DNA of 64,000 nucleotides from Brachypterus glaber (Eukaryota; Arthropoda; Insecta; Coleoptera; Kateretidae). Positions within the stretch are counted from its first letter, which is position 1, and every line of letters begins with the position of its first letter. The stretch is taken from the NCBI GenBank assembly GCA_958510825.1, contig CAUEHQ010000004.1:1-64000 (forward strand), written 5' to 3'. The notes under the pieces are model-generated. The model had not been told where the DNA came from. It did not search any database and saw nothing but the letters and a program-made list of their open reading frames with translations. Shown here one piece after another: positions 55,225-64,000 of the stretch. The position numbers were made by a program, and so were the translations under genes.

Positions 55225-58200
55225 TAAATGACGCAGGACTAAGTGATCATTTTCCCTGCCTAATACAGTCAACTAATAGAATCAACAAAGAAGATAATTT
55301 CTTACCCAATTACAATTGTAAGAAGGCAAAGTGGGCGGAGTTTAGAGAAGACTTGGAAGGAAAAAACCACCATACCATAAACAGTTATGACACACTATAT
55401 AACAACATAATAGATAGTGCAAATAAATATATACCTCTAAAGAAAGAACCTATAGCCTCTAAGCCAAGACATCCATGGTGGGACAAGGAATGTTCAGAAT
55501 TAATAAAAAAAAGAAAAGATGCGTTTCATACATTTAAAACAGAACAAAGTACAGAAAATTTCATAGAGCTCAAGAGAATCCTAGCACAAACAAGAAGATC
55601 TTTAAGAGAAAAAAAGAAAAGTGGTTTCCAGCAATTCTGCGAAAAACTATCAAGGGATACCCCCATATCTACAGTTTGGTCTACGATAAGATCATTCAGT
55701 AAAAGTATCAATGCTTCAAATAGCCACAAACCTCTAAATCCAAACCTTGGAGAAGAATTGTTAGATAAATTAACCATTCCCATCATAGAGCCTCATGAGG
55801 TGACAATTCCAGAATCAGCATTCAATACTATAAATAGTTCTACCTTCACAATGGACGAATTTAAAATGGCATTGGAGAGTAAAAACAAAGATACAGCACC
55901 AGGCTTAGATAAAATAACGTACTCTATAATGAAAAACTTACCGGATTCAACATTAGAAGCTCTATTAAAAATCTATAACGAACTATTAACGAATAGAAGT
56001 ACGATACCAAGTGATTGGAAATCTCAATTAATTTTACCCTTACCTAAACCCAAGAAAGATATTGAAAAACTATCGGGATGGAGACCTATCGCGTTAGGCT
56101 CATGCGTTTCAAAAATCCTCGAAATAATGATTAAAAACAGAATAGATTGGTATATGGAAAAAAACAAAATTATTTTTGAAGGTCAGACCGGATTCAGAAG
56201 AGGCAGAGGAACCTTGGATAACACAACATTTTTATATTCACAAATAGGTAGTGCCATGGCAAACAAAGAAAAAACTGTAGTCATATTGCTGGACATCAAT
56301 TCAGCTTATGATAATGTTCGCATGGATAAGCTTTTTGATCAACTACACAAATATAAGATCCCTTATGATTTAAGCAACCTAATACTCAAACTATTCATGG
56401 AAAGAAAAATCTACGTGAGAGATCCAAAAACGGGAAAAATCATAGGACCTGGGTTAGCATTTAAGGGTTTGCCTCAGGGCTCTCCCTTAAGTCCTATTAT
56501 GTTTAATATATATTGCAATGAATTAAAAAAATTGTTGGAAGATGGAGTTTACTTAATACAATTTGCAGATGACATAGTCATTTTTTGTAGCGGTCTAAAC
56601 GAAGAAGAAATTATTCAAAAAATTAATAGAACTATAGAGAAAATTATTATATGGCTCACTGAATACGGGTTGAAATTATCAACAGAGAAATCACAAGCTA
56701 TAGCATTTTATAGAGGAAAAACATTCAACAAAAACATCAAGATTAAAATTGACGCAAAGGAAATACCGTGGAAAATAGAAGTAAATTACCTGGGAATTAT
56801 TTTAGATGAAAAACTTAAATTTAAAACGATGATAGAGAAAATGTGTTGTGCAGCTGATAGAGGTATCAATGTTATGAGGGCTATAAGTAGAACATGGTGG
56901 GGATCAGATTCTCAGACCCTACTGATGTTCTATAGGGCATATGTTAGGTCACAGTTAGACTATGGCAGTTTCTTTCTCAGTAAAGGAATATTAAATTTAA
57001 GAAAATTGGACGTAATACAATTCAAGGCCTTAAGAACCGCTCTAGGTTTAATGAAAACCACTCCAACGAATATTATTTTGTCAGAAAGTGCAGAAATGCC
57101 CCTACACCTAAGACGGGTTGAGTTGGCTGCAAGATTTCTCATCAAACATTTTTCAATAAAAAACAGCATGATTAGCAGGTCAGTCATACAGCTCTTTGAA
57201 AGTTACTGCACTAATAATTACTGGAATAGTCATAACTCACCACTTATGGAAGCATTTGACGAGATATCGGAAATAATTCACATGATTGATGGCAAGGATA
57301 ATTATCCATGTTTTAGGACCAATTTTGAGCTCCAAGTATATTCCTTGGATTTTCGACAATTTGAACTGAAAAAAGAAAATGATAACAAAATAGAATTTAA
57401 TAGAATAATAGCTGAAAATTTTGAAAATTATAGTATATTTTATACGGATGGGTCAATCAACAAAAATATCGATAAAAATGAAGTAGGCATGGGAGTATAC
57501 TCAAACACAGAAAACATTAACTATTCTTCAAAACTACCAGATTTTTTCAATATCTGTTTGGCAGAGACTTACGCCATACTGTTTGCCCTAAACAAAATAG
57601 AGCTTTTGGACATAAATCAAGCCATTATATTTTCGGACAGCAAAAGTGCATTACAAAAAATATGTAGAAGAGGAATCATGACCAAAAACGACGGAATTAC
57701 TCTGCAAACAAGAAGTAAATTAGTTCAACTACGAAACCAAGGAAAGGATATACAGTTAGGGTGGATACCCAGTCATACACACATACATGGCAACGACAGA
57801 GCCGATTTTTTAGCCAAGATAGGGACTACGCTAGGTCATCCAGAAAATTTAAAAATAAATTATATGGACGCATTACCTATTATAAAATACAAAATATGGG
57901 AAAAATGGAAAGTGAAGTTTACAGAAATCTCACAGACAAAGGGAGTACAATACTCCATTACAGTTGGAAGTCCACTTAAAAATCCATGGTTTAAGAAATT
58001 TACCAAATTAAAAAGGGTGCATCAATCAACCATAAGCAGGATGAGGTCTGGACATGCGTTAACACCAACGCACTTATTCCGTATAAATAAAAAAGAAAAT
58101 GCAAACTGTCAATGTGGGGAAAGAGGGGATCTTCAACATATTCTATTTAATTGTGAATTAAATCACAACAACATCATGAGATTACATAATCATCTTCAGA

Positions 58201-58307
58201 TAGAAAATCGTCCATTTTCATTGCATGAAATCATTTTTACCAAATTAACAGAAAGGGTATCAATACAAATAATCGATTTTTTGCAAGTATCAAATATTAG
58301 GCTTTAA
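55167..58307 (+). CDS. pol: I-group ORF2: endonuclease end, RT, RNase H, Cys/His tail
   Basis: 1046 codons. Residues 1-45 finish the endonuclease (SDHFPC, catalytic His). The pre-RT linker has RHPWWDKECSELI. RT: DTAPGLDKITYSIMKNLP, SGWRPIALGSCVSKILE, FEGQTGFRRGRGTLDNT, LLDINSAYDNV, GLPQGSPLSPIMFNIYCNEL and catalytic FADD at 466-469. RNase H I: D761 in YTDGS, E800 in LAETYA, D824 in FSDSK, then H870 and D880 in PSHTHIHGNDRAD. The C-terminal knuckle-like CQCGERGDLQHILFNC (981-996) is usual in I and R1 elements. Every catalytic residue I looked for is present. The first ATG is incidental; the true protein starts at 54637 and is broken once. Confidence 0.9.
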   Translation: MPRCGYLAAQLATKFTWNVINDAGLSDHFPCLIQSTNRINKEDNFLPNYNCKKAKWAEFREDLEGKNHHTINSYDTLYNNIIDSANKYIPLKKEPIASKPRHPWWDKECSELIKKRKDAFHTFKTEQSTENFIELKRILAQTRRSLREKKKSGFQQFCEKLSRDTPISTVWSTIRSFSKSINASNSHKPLNPNLGEELLDKLTIPIIEPHEVTIPESAFNTINSSTFTMDEFKMALESKNKDTAPGLDKITYSIMKNLPDSTLEALLKIYNELLTNRSTIPSDWKSQLILPLPKPKKDIEKLSGWRPIALGSCVSKILEIMIKNRIDWYMEKNKIIFEGQTGFRRGRGTLDNTTFLYSQIGSAMANKEKTVVILLDINSAYDNVRMDKLFDQLHKYKIPYDLSNLILKLFMERKIYVRDPKTGKIIGPGLAFKGLPQGSPLSPIMFNIYCNELKKLLEDGVYLIQFADDIVIFCSGLNEEEIIQKINRTIEKIIIWLTEYGLKLSTEKSQAIAFYRGKTFNKNIKIKIDAKEIPWKIEVNYLGIILDEKLKFKTMIEKMCCAADRGINVMRAISRTWWGSDSQTLLMFYRAYVRSQLDYGSFFLSKGILNLRKLDVIQFKALRTALGLMKTTPTNIILSESAEMPLHLRRVELAARFLIKHFSIKNSMISRSVIQLFESYCTNNYWNSHNSPLMEAFDEISEIIHMIDGKDNYPCFRTNFELQVYSLDFRQFELKKENDNKIEFNRIIAENFENYSIFYTDGSINKNIDKNEVGMGVYSNTENINYSSKLPDFFNICLAETYAILFALNKIELLDINQAIIFSDSKSALQKICRRGIMTKNDGITLQTRSKLVQLRNQGKDIQLGWIPSHTHIHGNDRADFLAKIGTTLGHPENLKINYMDALPIIKYKIWEKWKVKFTEISQTKGVQYSITVGSPLKNPWFKKFTKLKRVHQSTISRMRSGHALTPTHLFRINKKENANCQCGERGDLQHILFNCELNHNNIMRLHNHLQIENRPFSLHEIIFTKLTERVSIQIIDFLQVSNIRL

Positions 58308-58670
58308 CCCAGGCTCATTTAAATATAGTGGCTTTATTAGAAATGTACAAACATAAAAAGTGTTAAAAATAAAATCAGACTGCTTTGCTATAATGGTGTT
58401 GTGGCTTTAGTAATTTAGACATGCTTTTCATTAGTGTTTAAAAAAAAAAAAGTGCTTTTGGATGGAAAAAAAAGACATAGTGCTATGTAGTTGCTTTCAT
58501 TTGTTGAGTGTGGACAATAAACAGTATCAAATCATCACTGACCAATAAAATGTTGTAGACTGGGTGCACAGGCAGAGTACAAACTCGACGGACCTTGCAC
58601 AACAGCACAACTTACAGGAAATGGTCGGATAGCCCTGCAGCTAAGACCAACAACCACAGAAGAAGGAAGG
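58308..58670 (+). other. I-group 3' UTR
   Basis: 363 bp with an internal A-run (58440-58452), ending in purine-rich GAAGAAGGAAGG directly before the target duplication. Confidence 0.75.
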
Positions 58671-58819
58671 AAGTAGTGACACTACGTTGACAGCCATTAA
58701 ACGCATTCTTTATTCTAGGGGGTTCAAATTTTTCACACTAGGTGGTGCGATTTGGTAACTTTATAAGGAATTTTATCATCAGAAATTGTAGTCTCTGTTA
58801 TCGTACTAGTTTTTCCTGG

Positions 58820-58924
58820 TAATACTTGCGGTTGAAATGTTGATATCTTTATCTGTGAATAATTTATTATATGTTTGAGCATTTTTGAGACTTTTAAATG
58901 GTAGTTTTTTTATTTTTATTAATT
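58820..58924. repeat. 105-bp duplication flanking copia, left copy
   Basis: TAATACTTGCGGTTGAAATG through TTTTTATTAATT, identical as far as I can see to 63495-63599. The inverted copy B of the host P-like element (about 42360-42465) has this sequence once, so the duplication came with the copia insertion. Confidence 0.9.
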
Positions 58925-59013
58925 GAAATCAAACAGAATTTTAACGGAAAAGAAATGTTCTTAGCCATATGGTTTCTTGACTTGCATCTGATGCTGCAAT
59001 ATATTGTATATAT
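58925..59013. other. Patchwork filler DNA copied from copia
   Basis: Three pieces in order: GAAATCAAACAGAATTTTAA to AAAAGAA (matches 62493-62526, plus strand), ATGTTCTTAGC (matches 62707-62717), and CCATATGGTTTCTTGACTTG to AATATATT (inverse of 63020-63060), then a few untemplated bases before the LTR. The junctions share short homologies (AATTG with the host, C between pieces). Confidence 0.8.
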
Positions 59014-59159
59014 TGTTGGAATAATGACCTTGTTCAGGTTTTATATTGTTTAAAATATGATTACTACCTTTTTGATTATTGAAGTTGTCAGTTTGTTTTA
59101 AAATAAAGAGTAGAAGTTCACCTTATAAATTAAAACCTTTTTTTATTATTTAAGTTTCA
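59014..59159 (+). repeat. copia 5' LTR
   Basis: Starts TGTTGGAATAATGACC and ends GTTTCA (TG..CA). Contains AATAAAGAGTAG (possible polyadenylation signal) at about 59102. End uncertain by up to 3 bp. Confidence 0.85.
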
Positions 59160-59162
59160 ATA

Positions 59163-59180
59163 GGTTATGGGCCCAGCACC
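59163..59180 (+). promoter_or_regulatory. Primer-binding site, internal initiator-tRNA type
   Basis: GGTTATGGGCCCAGCACC begins 3-4 bp after the LTR. GGTTATGGGCCCAG matches what I recall of the Drosophila copia primer site, complementary to the anticodon-arm fragment of initiator tRNA-Met rather than a tRNA 3' end. Confidence 0.8.
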
Positions 59181-59325
59181 TTGTAGGAATTAATTTGGAT
59201 AAATATTGGATGAATTAAAGTGTTATACTTAAAATTTGGACAAAAATTGATAAATTTTTTCAAAAACTGCCTGTTAAAAGTCAAAAAAAAAAAAAAATTC
59301 TGACAAGTTAAAATTCAGCACTATA

Positions 59326-62300
59326 ATGGACAAATTTCCATGTTTTGAAAAACTACATGGTAAATCAAATTTCTATTCATGGAGAACAATGGTTCTGGCT
59401 TATATGGACATTAATAACCTTTCAAAATTACTTACAAAGGAAGAAAAAGATCCTGCAAGCTCACCTGTTCCAGAAGACTCCGATGCTGTTTTAAGGGCGG
59501 AATATTTAAAAAATTGCGAAAACTATAGATATAGACTTGCATTAGCAAAAGCATTTATTTTATTTAATGTTGATTCAGATATTGTAACACAAATAACATG
59601 TTACTCTGAAGTAACTCAAATGTGGCAAGCAATCAACAATCTATTTGATAAAAAAAGTGAGTACACTTTACATGCTTTAGTAAAATCGTTGGTTGGAATA
59701 AAATGTGAATCCAAGTATACTATCCCTGAACACATATCTAAATATAATGAACTATGGTCGAGATTGGCTGAAAGAACTACTTCCAAAGAAGATGATGCAG
59801 ATTCGCTTGAAGCCGCTTTTAGACCTTTAGCAATGTCCATGAAAGCGAAAGCCTCATTATTTTTAACCACGCTGCCAGATGAATTAGATAACATAGTGGA
59901 TAATTTAAAAACAAAACAACATTTAACTTATGATGATGTATGTTTAAGATTATTGGAACTTTCCATTACAAATTCAACAATCGAAGATGAAAAAGCATAT
60001 TTTGTTAAAAAACAGAAATACAAAAAAACTTTGGAGTGTACCTACTGCAAAGAGAACAAAAAATGGTACAAGGGACACACCGTAGATTTTTGCAGAAACA
60101 AACAAAATCAAAAACAAGAAACTGCAAATATAGTGTGTGCTTCCGATTCGGAAGACGAAAATTTTGCCTATACGGCTACAAAAAATGACTATAAGAGCTC
60201 AAAATGGATTTTTGATACGGGAGCTACGTCTCATATGACGGGAAATAAAAATTGCCTCCAAAATCTTAGAGAATTTCATAGCTACATACGTCTTGGAAAT
60301 AATCAAAAAATTGCTGTTACGTACATTGGTGATGTTAAATTAAAAGCTTTAAAACCAAATGGAGACACGTTAAATTTGACCTTGTACGATGTACTATACT
60401 CACCTGATTTAAAATGTTCTTTGATCTCATGGGAAAAAGTAAAATCCAGGGGAGTAACAATGAAAGGTAACAAAAAAGAAATTACTTTATGGCATAATCA
60501 AAAAATAGTTGGTTGGATAATAACCGAAAATAAAGAACAAATTTTTCAAGAAATAAGCCAAGAAGTATGTAATATAAGTGTTGCTACATGGCATCGAAGA
60601 TTAGGACATGCTCCTATAAGTTCATTTAAAGACATTCAGAATGTAGTGGCTGATCCTCATGTTTTACCTGATAAAATTTCTAATAATATAGAGTGTGAAG
60701 CTTGCGAAAAATCAAAAATTACAAGAAAGATTTCAAGAGATATTGGAAACTCATGTACGGAAATTTTGGAAAAGGTACATTCAGATGTGGTCGGTCCGTT
60801 TTCTACAAGAAGTTTAGGAGGAAAGTATTATTTTGTATCTTTCATTGATGAATATTCACGTTATACGGAAGTAGCATTTTTAACACACAAAAGTGAAGTG
60901 GAAAAAGTTACAAAGGAATATATTAAAAGAATTCAACGTCAAACTGGTAAATTGGTTAAAATTTTTAAAAGCGACAATGGCGGAGAATATAAATCAAAAT
61001 CATTAGATGATTTTATGAAACAAAATGGTATTAAAACTGAATATTCTATACCCAGAGTGCATGAAACCAATGGACTGGCTGAAAGATTAAATCGTACTAT
61101 AGTGACAATGTCCAGAACAAGTTTAATTGATGCAGATTTGACACTTTCTCTTTGGGCAGAAGCTGTTGCTTATGCTGTTTATACAAAAAACCGATTGCCC
61201 CATTCTTACCACAAGAAAACACCATTTGAAATGTTTTATGGAAAGAAGCCATCTATAAGCCATTTAAAACCTTTTGGTCAACAAGCACTAATACACATTT
61301 CAAAAGAAGAGCAAAAACCTGGTAGCAAGTTGCTTTCTAGAGCTAAAGAGGTTAAAATGGTTGGTTATTCTGAGAAAGTTGGTTGGTATCGTTTTTGGAA
61401 TGGACAAAACAAAGTTAGTATATCCAGAGATTATAAATTTTTATCTGAAGAGGAAGGTATAACAATTTTAAAACCAATGAATACGGACATAAAAAAAAAT
61501 ATCAATAAAACCAATAAAGGTAAAATTAATTTTATACAGTCAATCATGCCCAATGAAGAAATTAAAATAAATGTGGATGATGCTGTAGATGATCATACAG
61601 AAATACATTTTGAGAATAATAATATTGAATCATATAACACAACCGAAGAAATGGAAGAAGGATCAAGTGAAGAAATAATTGTCGAAAATAATGAAACAAT
61701 TGAAACTAATTACGAAAGAAAGCTAAGAAATCGGGAAAATATCAAGAAACCAGAACGTTTTCAACATGTTGCTTGCGTGGCAAACATTGTAGAACCACAA
61801 ACTTATGGAGAAATGTTAAATAGCGACGAAAAGATTTTTTGGGAAAAGGCAATGGAGGAAGAAATATGTTCACTAAAGAGGAATAATACTTGGATCTTGG
61901 AGCCTTTACCTCCAAACAAAAATCTTGTTGGCTGCAAATGGGTTTTTAAAATAAAATCCAAACCAGATGGAACCCTTGAAAGGTACAAAGCAAGATTGGT
62001 CGCAAAAGGTTATTCTCAAAAGGAAGGAATCGATTATTTAGAAACATTTTCTCCAGTGGTACGCTATGACTCTATTAGACTACTTTTTGCACTGTCTGTA
62101 GCTAAGGACATGGTTTTTCGGCAATTTGATATAAAGACCGCATTTCTCAATGGAGATCTGCATGAAGAAATATATATGGAACAACCAAAAGGCTTTGAAT
62201 GTAAAGAAAACCCTTCTTTTGTTTGTAAGTTACAAAAAAGTCTTTATGGTTTAAAGCAGTCGCCAAAATGTTGGAACCAAAAATTTGTAAAATTTCTAAA

Positions 62301-63360
62301 AGAGCATTCTTTTAAACAATTGGAATCTGATAAATGCGTTTTTTACACGAAAGATGAAGAAGAGGTATTTTTAGCTCTATATGTTGACGATGGCTTACTA
62401 ATGTGCAAATCAACATATATCCTAACAAAATTTCTGAAACAACTTGAATCATGCTTTGAAATAACCGTTGCAAGTTCAAATTATTTTGTTGGAATTGAAA
62501 TCAAACAGAATTTTAACGGAAAAGAATTGTTCATAAGCCAAGAAGGTTATATTTTGCGTATTTTGGATAAATTTAATATGACTCAATGCAAGTCAAGTAT
62601 AGTTCCTGCTACACCTAAAATAATATTACAAGTTAACGAAAATTTAAATGATCAGGAACGTGATGAAATGAAAAACATTCCATACAGAGAAGCTGTAGGT
62701 TGTTTGATGTTCTTAGCAGTTGTGACAAGGCCAGACATTATGTACGCAGTAAGTCAAGTGAGCAAGTTTTTAAATAACCCTAATCAAGAGCACTGGATGG
62801 CTGTTAAGAAAATATTTCGCTATCTTAAGGGTACTCAAAATTATGGAATTTTATATAGAGGGAACTTGAATGAATTTGAAACTTATTCAGATTCTGATTT
62901 TGCTGGGGATCTTGAAACTCGACAGTCTACAAGTGGATATGTAACTGTAATGAACGGTGGTCCTATAACTTGGTCTTCTAAAAGACAGAAATGTGTGGCC
63001 AGATCAACAACAGAGGCGGAATATATTGCAGCATCAGATGCAAGTCAAGAAACCATATGGCTAAGAACATTTCTTCATGAATTAAATATAACTCTTAAGA
63101 AGTCGACTTTGTATATTGATAATCAAAGTACAATTCGATTAGTCAAGAATACCGAACATCACAAGCGGACGAAGCATATTGATATAAAATATCATTACAT
63201 CAGGGAGCAAGTAGAAAAAGAATATATTTGTGTTTGCTATATTCCATCAAATAACCAGTTGGCAGATTTCTTAACGAAACCGCTTCCAAAAGAGACTTTT
63301 ATTAAGAATAGGATTTTATTAAATATAAAACCTAAACAAAGCGGGGAAGTGTTGGAATAA
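59326..63360 (+). CDS. gag-pol: copia gag-pol polyprotein, intact
   Basis: 1344 residues, one frame. Gag with the UBN2-like start (LHGKSNFYSWRTMVLAYMD, 10-28). Zinc knuckle CTYCKENKKWYKGHTVDFC (about 237-255), whose C-x2-C-x9-H-x4-C spacing differs from the usual x4. Protease DTGA at 297. Integrase: HHCC region (WHRRLGHAP..CEACEKSK), then D487, D550 and E586 (35 residues between the last two). RT with KWVFKIKSKPDGTLERYKAR, QFDIKTAFLNGDL and catalytic YVDD at 1019-1022. RNase H with D1189, E1232 and LYIDNQS. Ends KHIDIKYHYIRE and LADFLTKPL. The stop overlaps the 3' LTR by a few bases. All catalytic residues are present, so this copy could be active. Confidence 0.95.
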   Translation: MDKFPCFEKLHGKSNFYSWRTMVLAYMDINNLSKLLTKEEKDPASSPVPEDSDAVLRAEYLKNCENYRYRLALAKAFILFNVDSDIVTQITCYSEVTQMWQAINNLFDKKSEYTLHALVKSLVGIKCESKYTIPEHISKYNELWSRLAERTTSKEDDADSLEAAFRPLAMSMKAKASLFLTTLPDELDNIVDNLKTKQHLTYDDVCLRLLELSITNSTIEDEKAYFVKKQKYKKTLECTYCKENKKWYKGHTVDFCRNKQNQKQETANIVCASDSEDENFAYTATKNDYKSSKWIFDTGATSHMTGNKNCLQNLREFHSYIRLGNNQKIAVTYIGDVKLKALKPNGDTLNLTLYDVLYSPDLKCSLISWEKVKSRGVTMKGNKKEITLWHNQKIVGWIITENKEQIFQEISQEVCNISVATWHRRLGHAPISSFKDIQNVVADPHVLPDKISNNIECEACEKSKITRKISRDIGNSCTEILEKVHSDVVGPFSTRSLGGKYYFVSFIDEYSRYTEVAFLTHKSEVEKVTKEYIKRIQRQTGKLVKIFKSDNGGEYKSKSLDDFMKQNGIKTEYSIPRVHETNGLAERLNRTIVTMSRTSLIDADLTLSLWAEAVAYAVYTKNRLPHSYHKKTPFEMFYGKKPSISHLKPFGQQALIHISKEEQKPGSKLLSRAKEVKMVGYSEKVGWYRFWNGQNKVSISRDYKFLSEEEGITILKPMNTDIKKNINKTNKGKINFIQSIMPNEEIKINVDDAVDDHTEIHFENNNIESYNTTEEMEEGSSEEIIVENNETIETNYERKLRNRENIKKPERFQHVACVANIVEPQTYGEMLNSDEKIFWEKAMEEEICSLKRNNTWILEPLPPNKNLVGCKWVFKIKSKPDGTLERYKARLVAKGYSQKEGIDYLETFSPVVRYDSIRLLFALSVAKDMVFRQFDIKTAFLNGDLHEEIYMEQPKGFECKENPSFVCKLQKSLYGLKQSPKCWNQKFVKFLKEHSFKQLESDKCVFYTKDEEEVFLALYVDDGLLMCKSTYILTKFLKQLESCFEITVASSNYFVGIEIKQNFNGKELFISQEGYILRILDKFNMTQCKSSIVPATPKIILQVNENLNDQERDEMKNIPYREAVGCLMFLAVVTRPDIMYAVSQVSKFLNNPNQEHWMAVKKIFRYLKGTQNYGILYRGNLNEFETYSDSDFAGDLETRQSTSGYVTVMNGGPITWSSKRQKCVARSTTEAEYIAASDASQETIWLRTFLHELNITLKKSTLYIDNQSTIRLVKNTEHHKRTKHIDIKYHYIREQVEKEYICVCYIPSNNQLADFLTKPLPKETFIKNRILLNIKPKQSGEVLE
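63338..63349 (+). promoter_or_regulatory. Polypurine tract
   Basis: AAAGCGGGGAAG directly abuts the 3' LTR (one C interruption) and lies within the last codons of gag-pol. It is the usual plus-strand primer. Confidence 0.8.
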
Positions 63361-63493
63361 TGACCTTGTTCAGGTTTTATATTGTTTAAAATATGATTAC
63401 TACCTTTTTGATTATTGAAGTTGTCAGTTTGTTTTAAAATAAAGAGTAGAAGTTCACCTTATAAATTAAAACCTTTTTTTATTTAAAGTTTCA
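63350..63493 (+). repeat. copia 3' LTR
   Basis: Same as the 5' LTR except for the two-base-shorter T/A patch near the end. Confidence 0.9.
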
Positions 63494-63494
63494 A

Positions 63495-63599
63495 TAATAC
63501 TTGCGGTTGAAATGTTGATATCTTTATCTGTGAATAATTTATTATATGTTTGAGCATTTTTGAGACTTTTAAATGGTAGTTTTTTTATTTTTATTAATT
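63495..63599. repeat. 105-bp duplication flanking copia, right copy
   Basis: Restarts the host sequence at TAATACTTGCGG immediately after the 3' LTR and runs on into unduplicated host DNA (TTCCGTAGTGTATATA). Confidence 0.9.
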
Positions 63600-63687
63600 T
63601 CCGTAGTGTATATATAGTAGTGTAGTATAGTAGTGTATATATAGTTTTTTAGTGAGTGATTAGTATACAAGAAAAACTTTTCTAATT

Positions 63688-64000
63688 ATGTCATGCTGTG
63701 TCATTGGCTGCCGCAGTGTAAAAAGAATAAATCTGGAGAAAGTTTCATTTTTTAAGTAAGTTGGGATTATATTGTCTTGTACATTTTGCATTTATATGTA
63801 TATAAAACCACAAATTTAGTGAGATTTAATTTATAGCCAGGGTTTTCTATTTTACAGGTTTCCAAAAGATAAAGCATTGTTGGAGCAATGGCTTGATATT
63901 TTTAAAATACCCAAATCTACGTAGGTATACTTTTTCTGAGAATAAATTTGTTTGCTCAAGGCATTTTAAATATGATGACATGGTTTTTGGAAAAGAGAAA
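63688..64000 (+). pseudogene. THAP-domain gene start, two exons (P-like copy C, cut by window end)
   Basis: Exon 1 63688-63755 (MSCCVIGCRSVKRINLEKV...) ends at AA|GTAAGT. The 102-bp intron ends TTTTACAG and exon 2 begins 63858 (FPKDKALLEQWLDIF). As in copy B, the second zinc-ligand pair (VCSRHF) is in another frame after an in-frame TAG at about 63922. THAP consensus elements visible: C-x3-C, FPKD, the Trp and C-x2-H. The gene lies inward of the CAATGAAC end, as expected for the first exons of a P transposase. The transposase body, if any, is beyond the window. Confidence 0.75.

Larger units (their letters stand above)
52972..58670 (+). mobile_element. Full-length I-group non-LTR retrotransposon
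   Basis: Inserted in the P-like terminal region with a 12-bp target duplication AAGTAGTGACAC (52960-52971 and 58671-58682). The uninterrupted form is seen, inverted, near 42596-42630. 5699 bp: about 197 bp of 5' UTR, ORF1 with three zinc knuckles, ORF2 with apurinic-type endonuclease, RT, RNase H and a C-terminal Cys/His motif, and a 360-bp 3' UTR. The 3' end is GAAGAAGGAAGG with no poly(A). Two single frame breaks (about 54133 and 55180). Confidence 0.9.
59014..63493 (+). mobile_element. Ty1/copia LTR retrotransposon, complete
   Basis: About 4.48 kb: 146-bp 5' LTR, primer site, 160-bp leader, one gag-pol frame, polypurine tract, 144-bp 3' LTR. The LTRs differ only near the ATTATTTAAG/ATTTAAAG patch, so the insertion is young. 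No normal 5-bp target duplication; see the 105-bp duplication and filler. Confidence 0.93.
52918..64000 (+). mobile_element. P-superfamily element copy C (continues past the window)
   Basis: Starts CAATGAACTTGAGGAG at 52918, preceded by GTTTCGAG. The uninterrupted host sequence (GCGTTTCGAGAGAAAG near 49775) lets the insertion site be placed. The terminal region is split by the I-group element (52972-58670) and by copia (with filler, 58925-63494). It resumes at 63495 and leads into the THAP exons at 63688. The right end is not in the window. Confidence 0.75.

Overview
The window is AT-rich eukaryotic nuclear DNA made almost entirely of transposable elements, their fragments and satellite repeats. 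I found no intact host gene, rRNA gene, functional tRNA gene, operon or CRISPR array. The element mix (Ty1/copia with a copia-type internal initiator-tRNA primer site, I-group and jockey-like non-LTR elements, a DIRS element, P-superfamily elements with THAP domains, hAT and PIF/Harbinger-like MITEs) fits an arthropod, most likely an insect with a large repeat-rich genome. I cannot name the species.

Layout. 1-5 kb: degenerate tandem repeats, a 99-bp tandem repeat, a scattered TGTAACGTAAGCAAC motif, (TA)n. 5-8.8 kb: a decayed jockey-like element inside short CCC...GGG terminal repeats. 8.8-33.3 kb: a roughly 173-bp satellite split by a series of insertions. The largest is a 12.66-kb foldback element (9209-21865) with an 8-bp target duplication, built from about 150-bp palindrome-bearing monomers and containing a 3.57-kb higher-order duplication. 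The others are several non-LTR fragments and a 6.2-kb long-inverted-repeat element (about 26860-33072).

34.5-42.7 kb: nested mobile elements. A P-like element (CAATGAAC termini, THAP exons) was hit by a DIRS retroelement (34648-40856) at an ATT trinucleotide, and the DIRS left terminus was then hit by a second P-like element (34669-35969). Sequence comparison gives the exact joints. 43-49.9 kb: hAT and MITE elements, a tRNA-derived SINE, and foldback elements.

50-64 kb: a foldback palindrome, then a TIR element carrying another CCC-terminal element and a second P-like CAATGAAC copy. That copy received a full-length 5.7-kb I-group retrotransposon (52972-58670, 12-bp target duplication). It also received a copia element with a single intact 1344-codon gag-pol frame and near-identical LTRs (59014-63493). 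The copia insertion is abnormal: it is flanked by a 105-bp duplication and by patchwork filler copied from its own interior.

The coding units are self-contained replication modules (gag, protease, integrase, endonuclease, RT, RNase H, tyrosine recombinase). Only copia looks intact. The I-group element carries two single frame breaks, the DIRS pol three, and the rest are truncated or multiply shifted.
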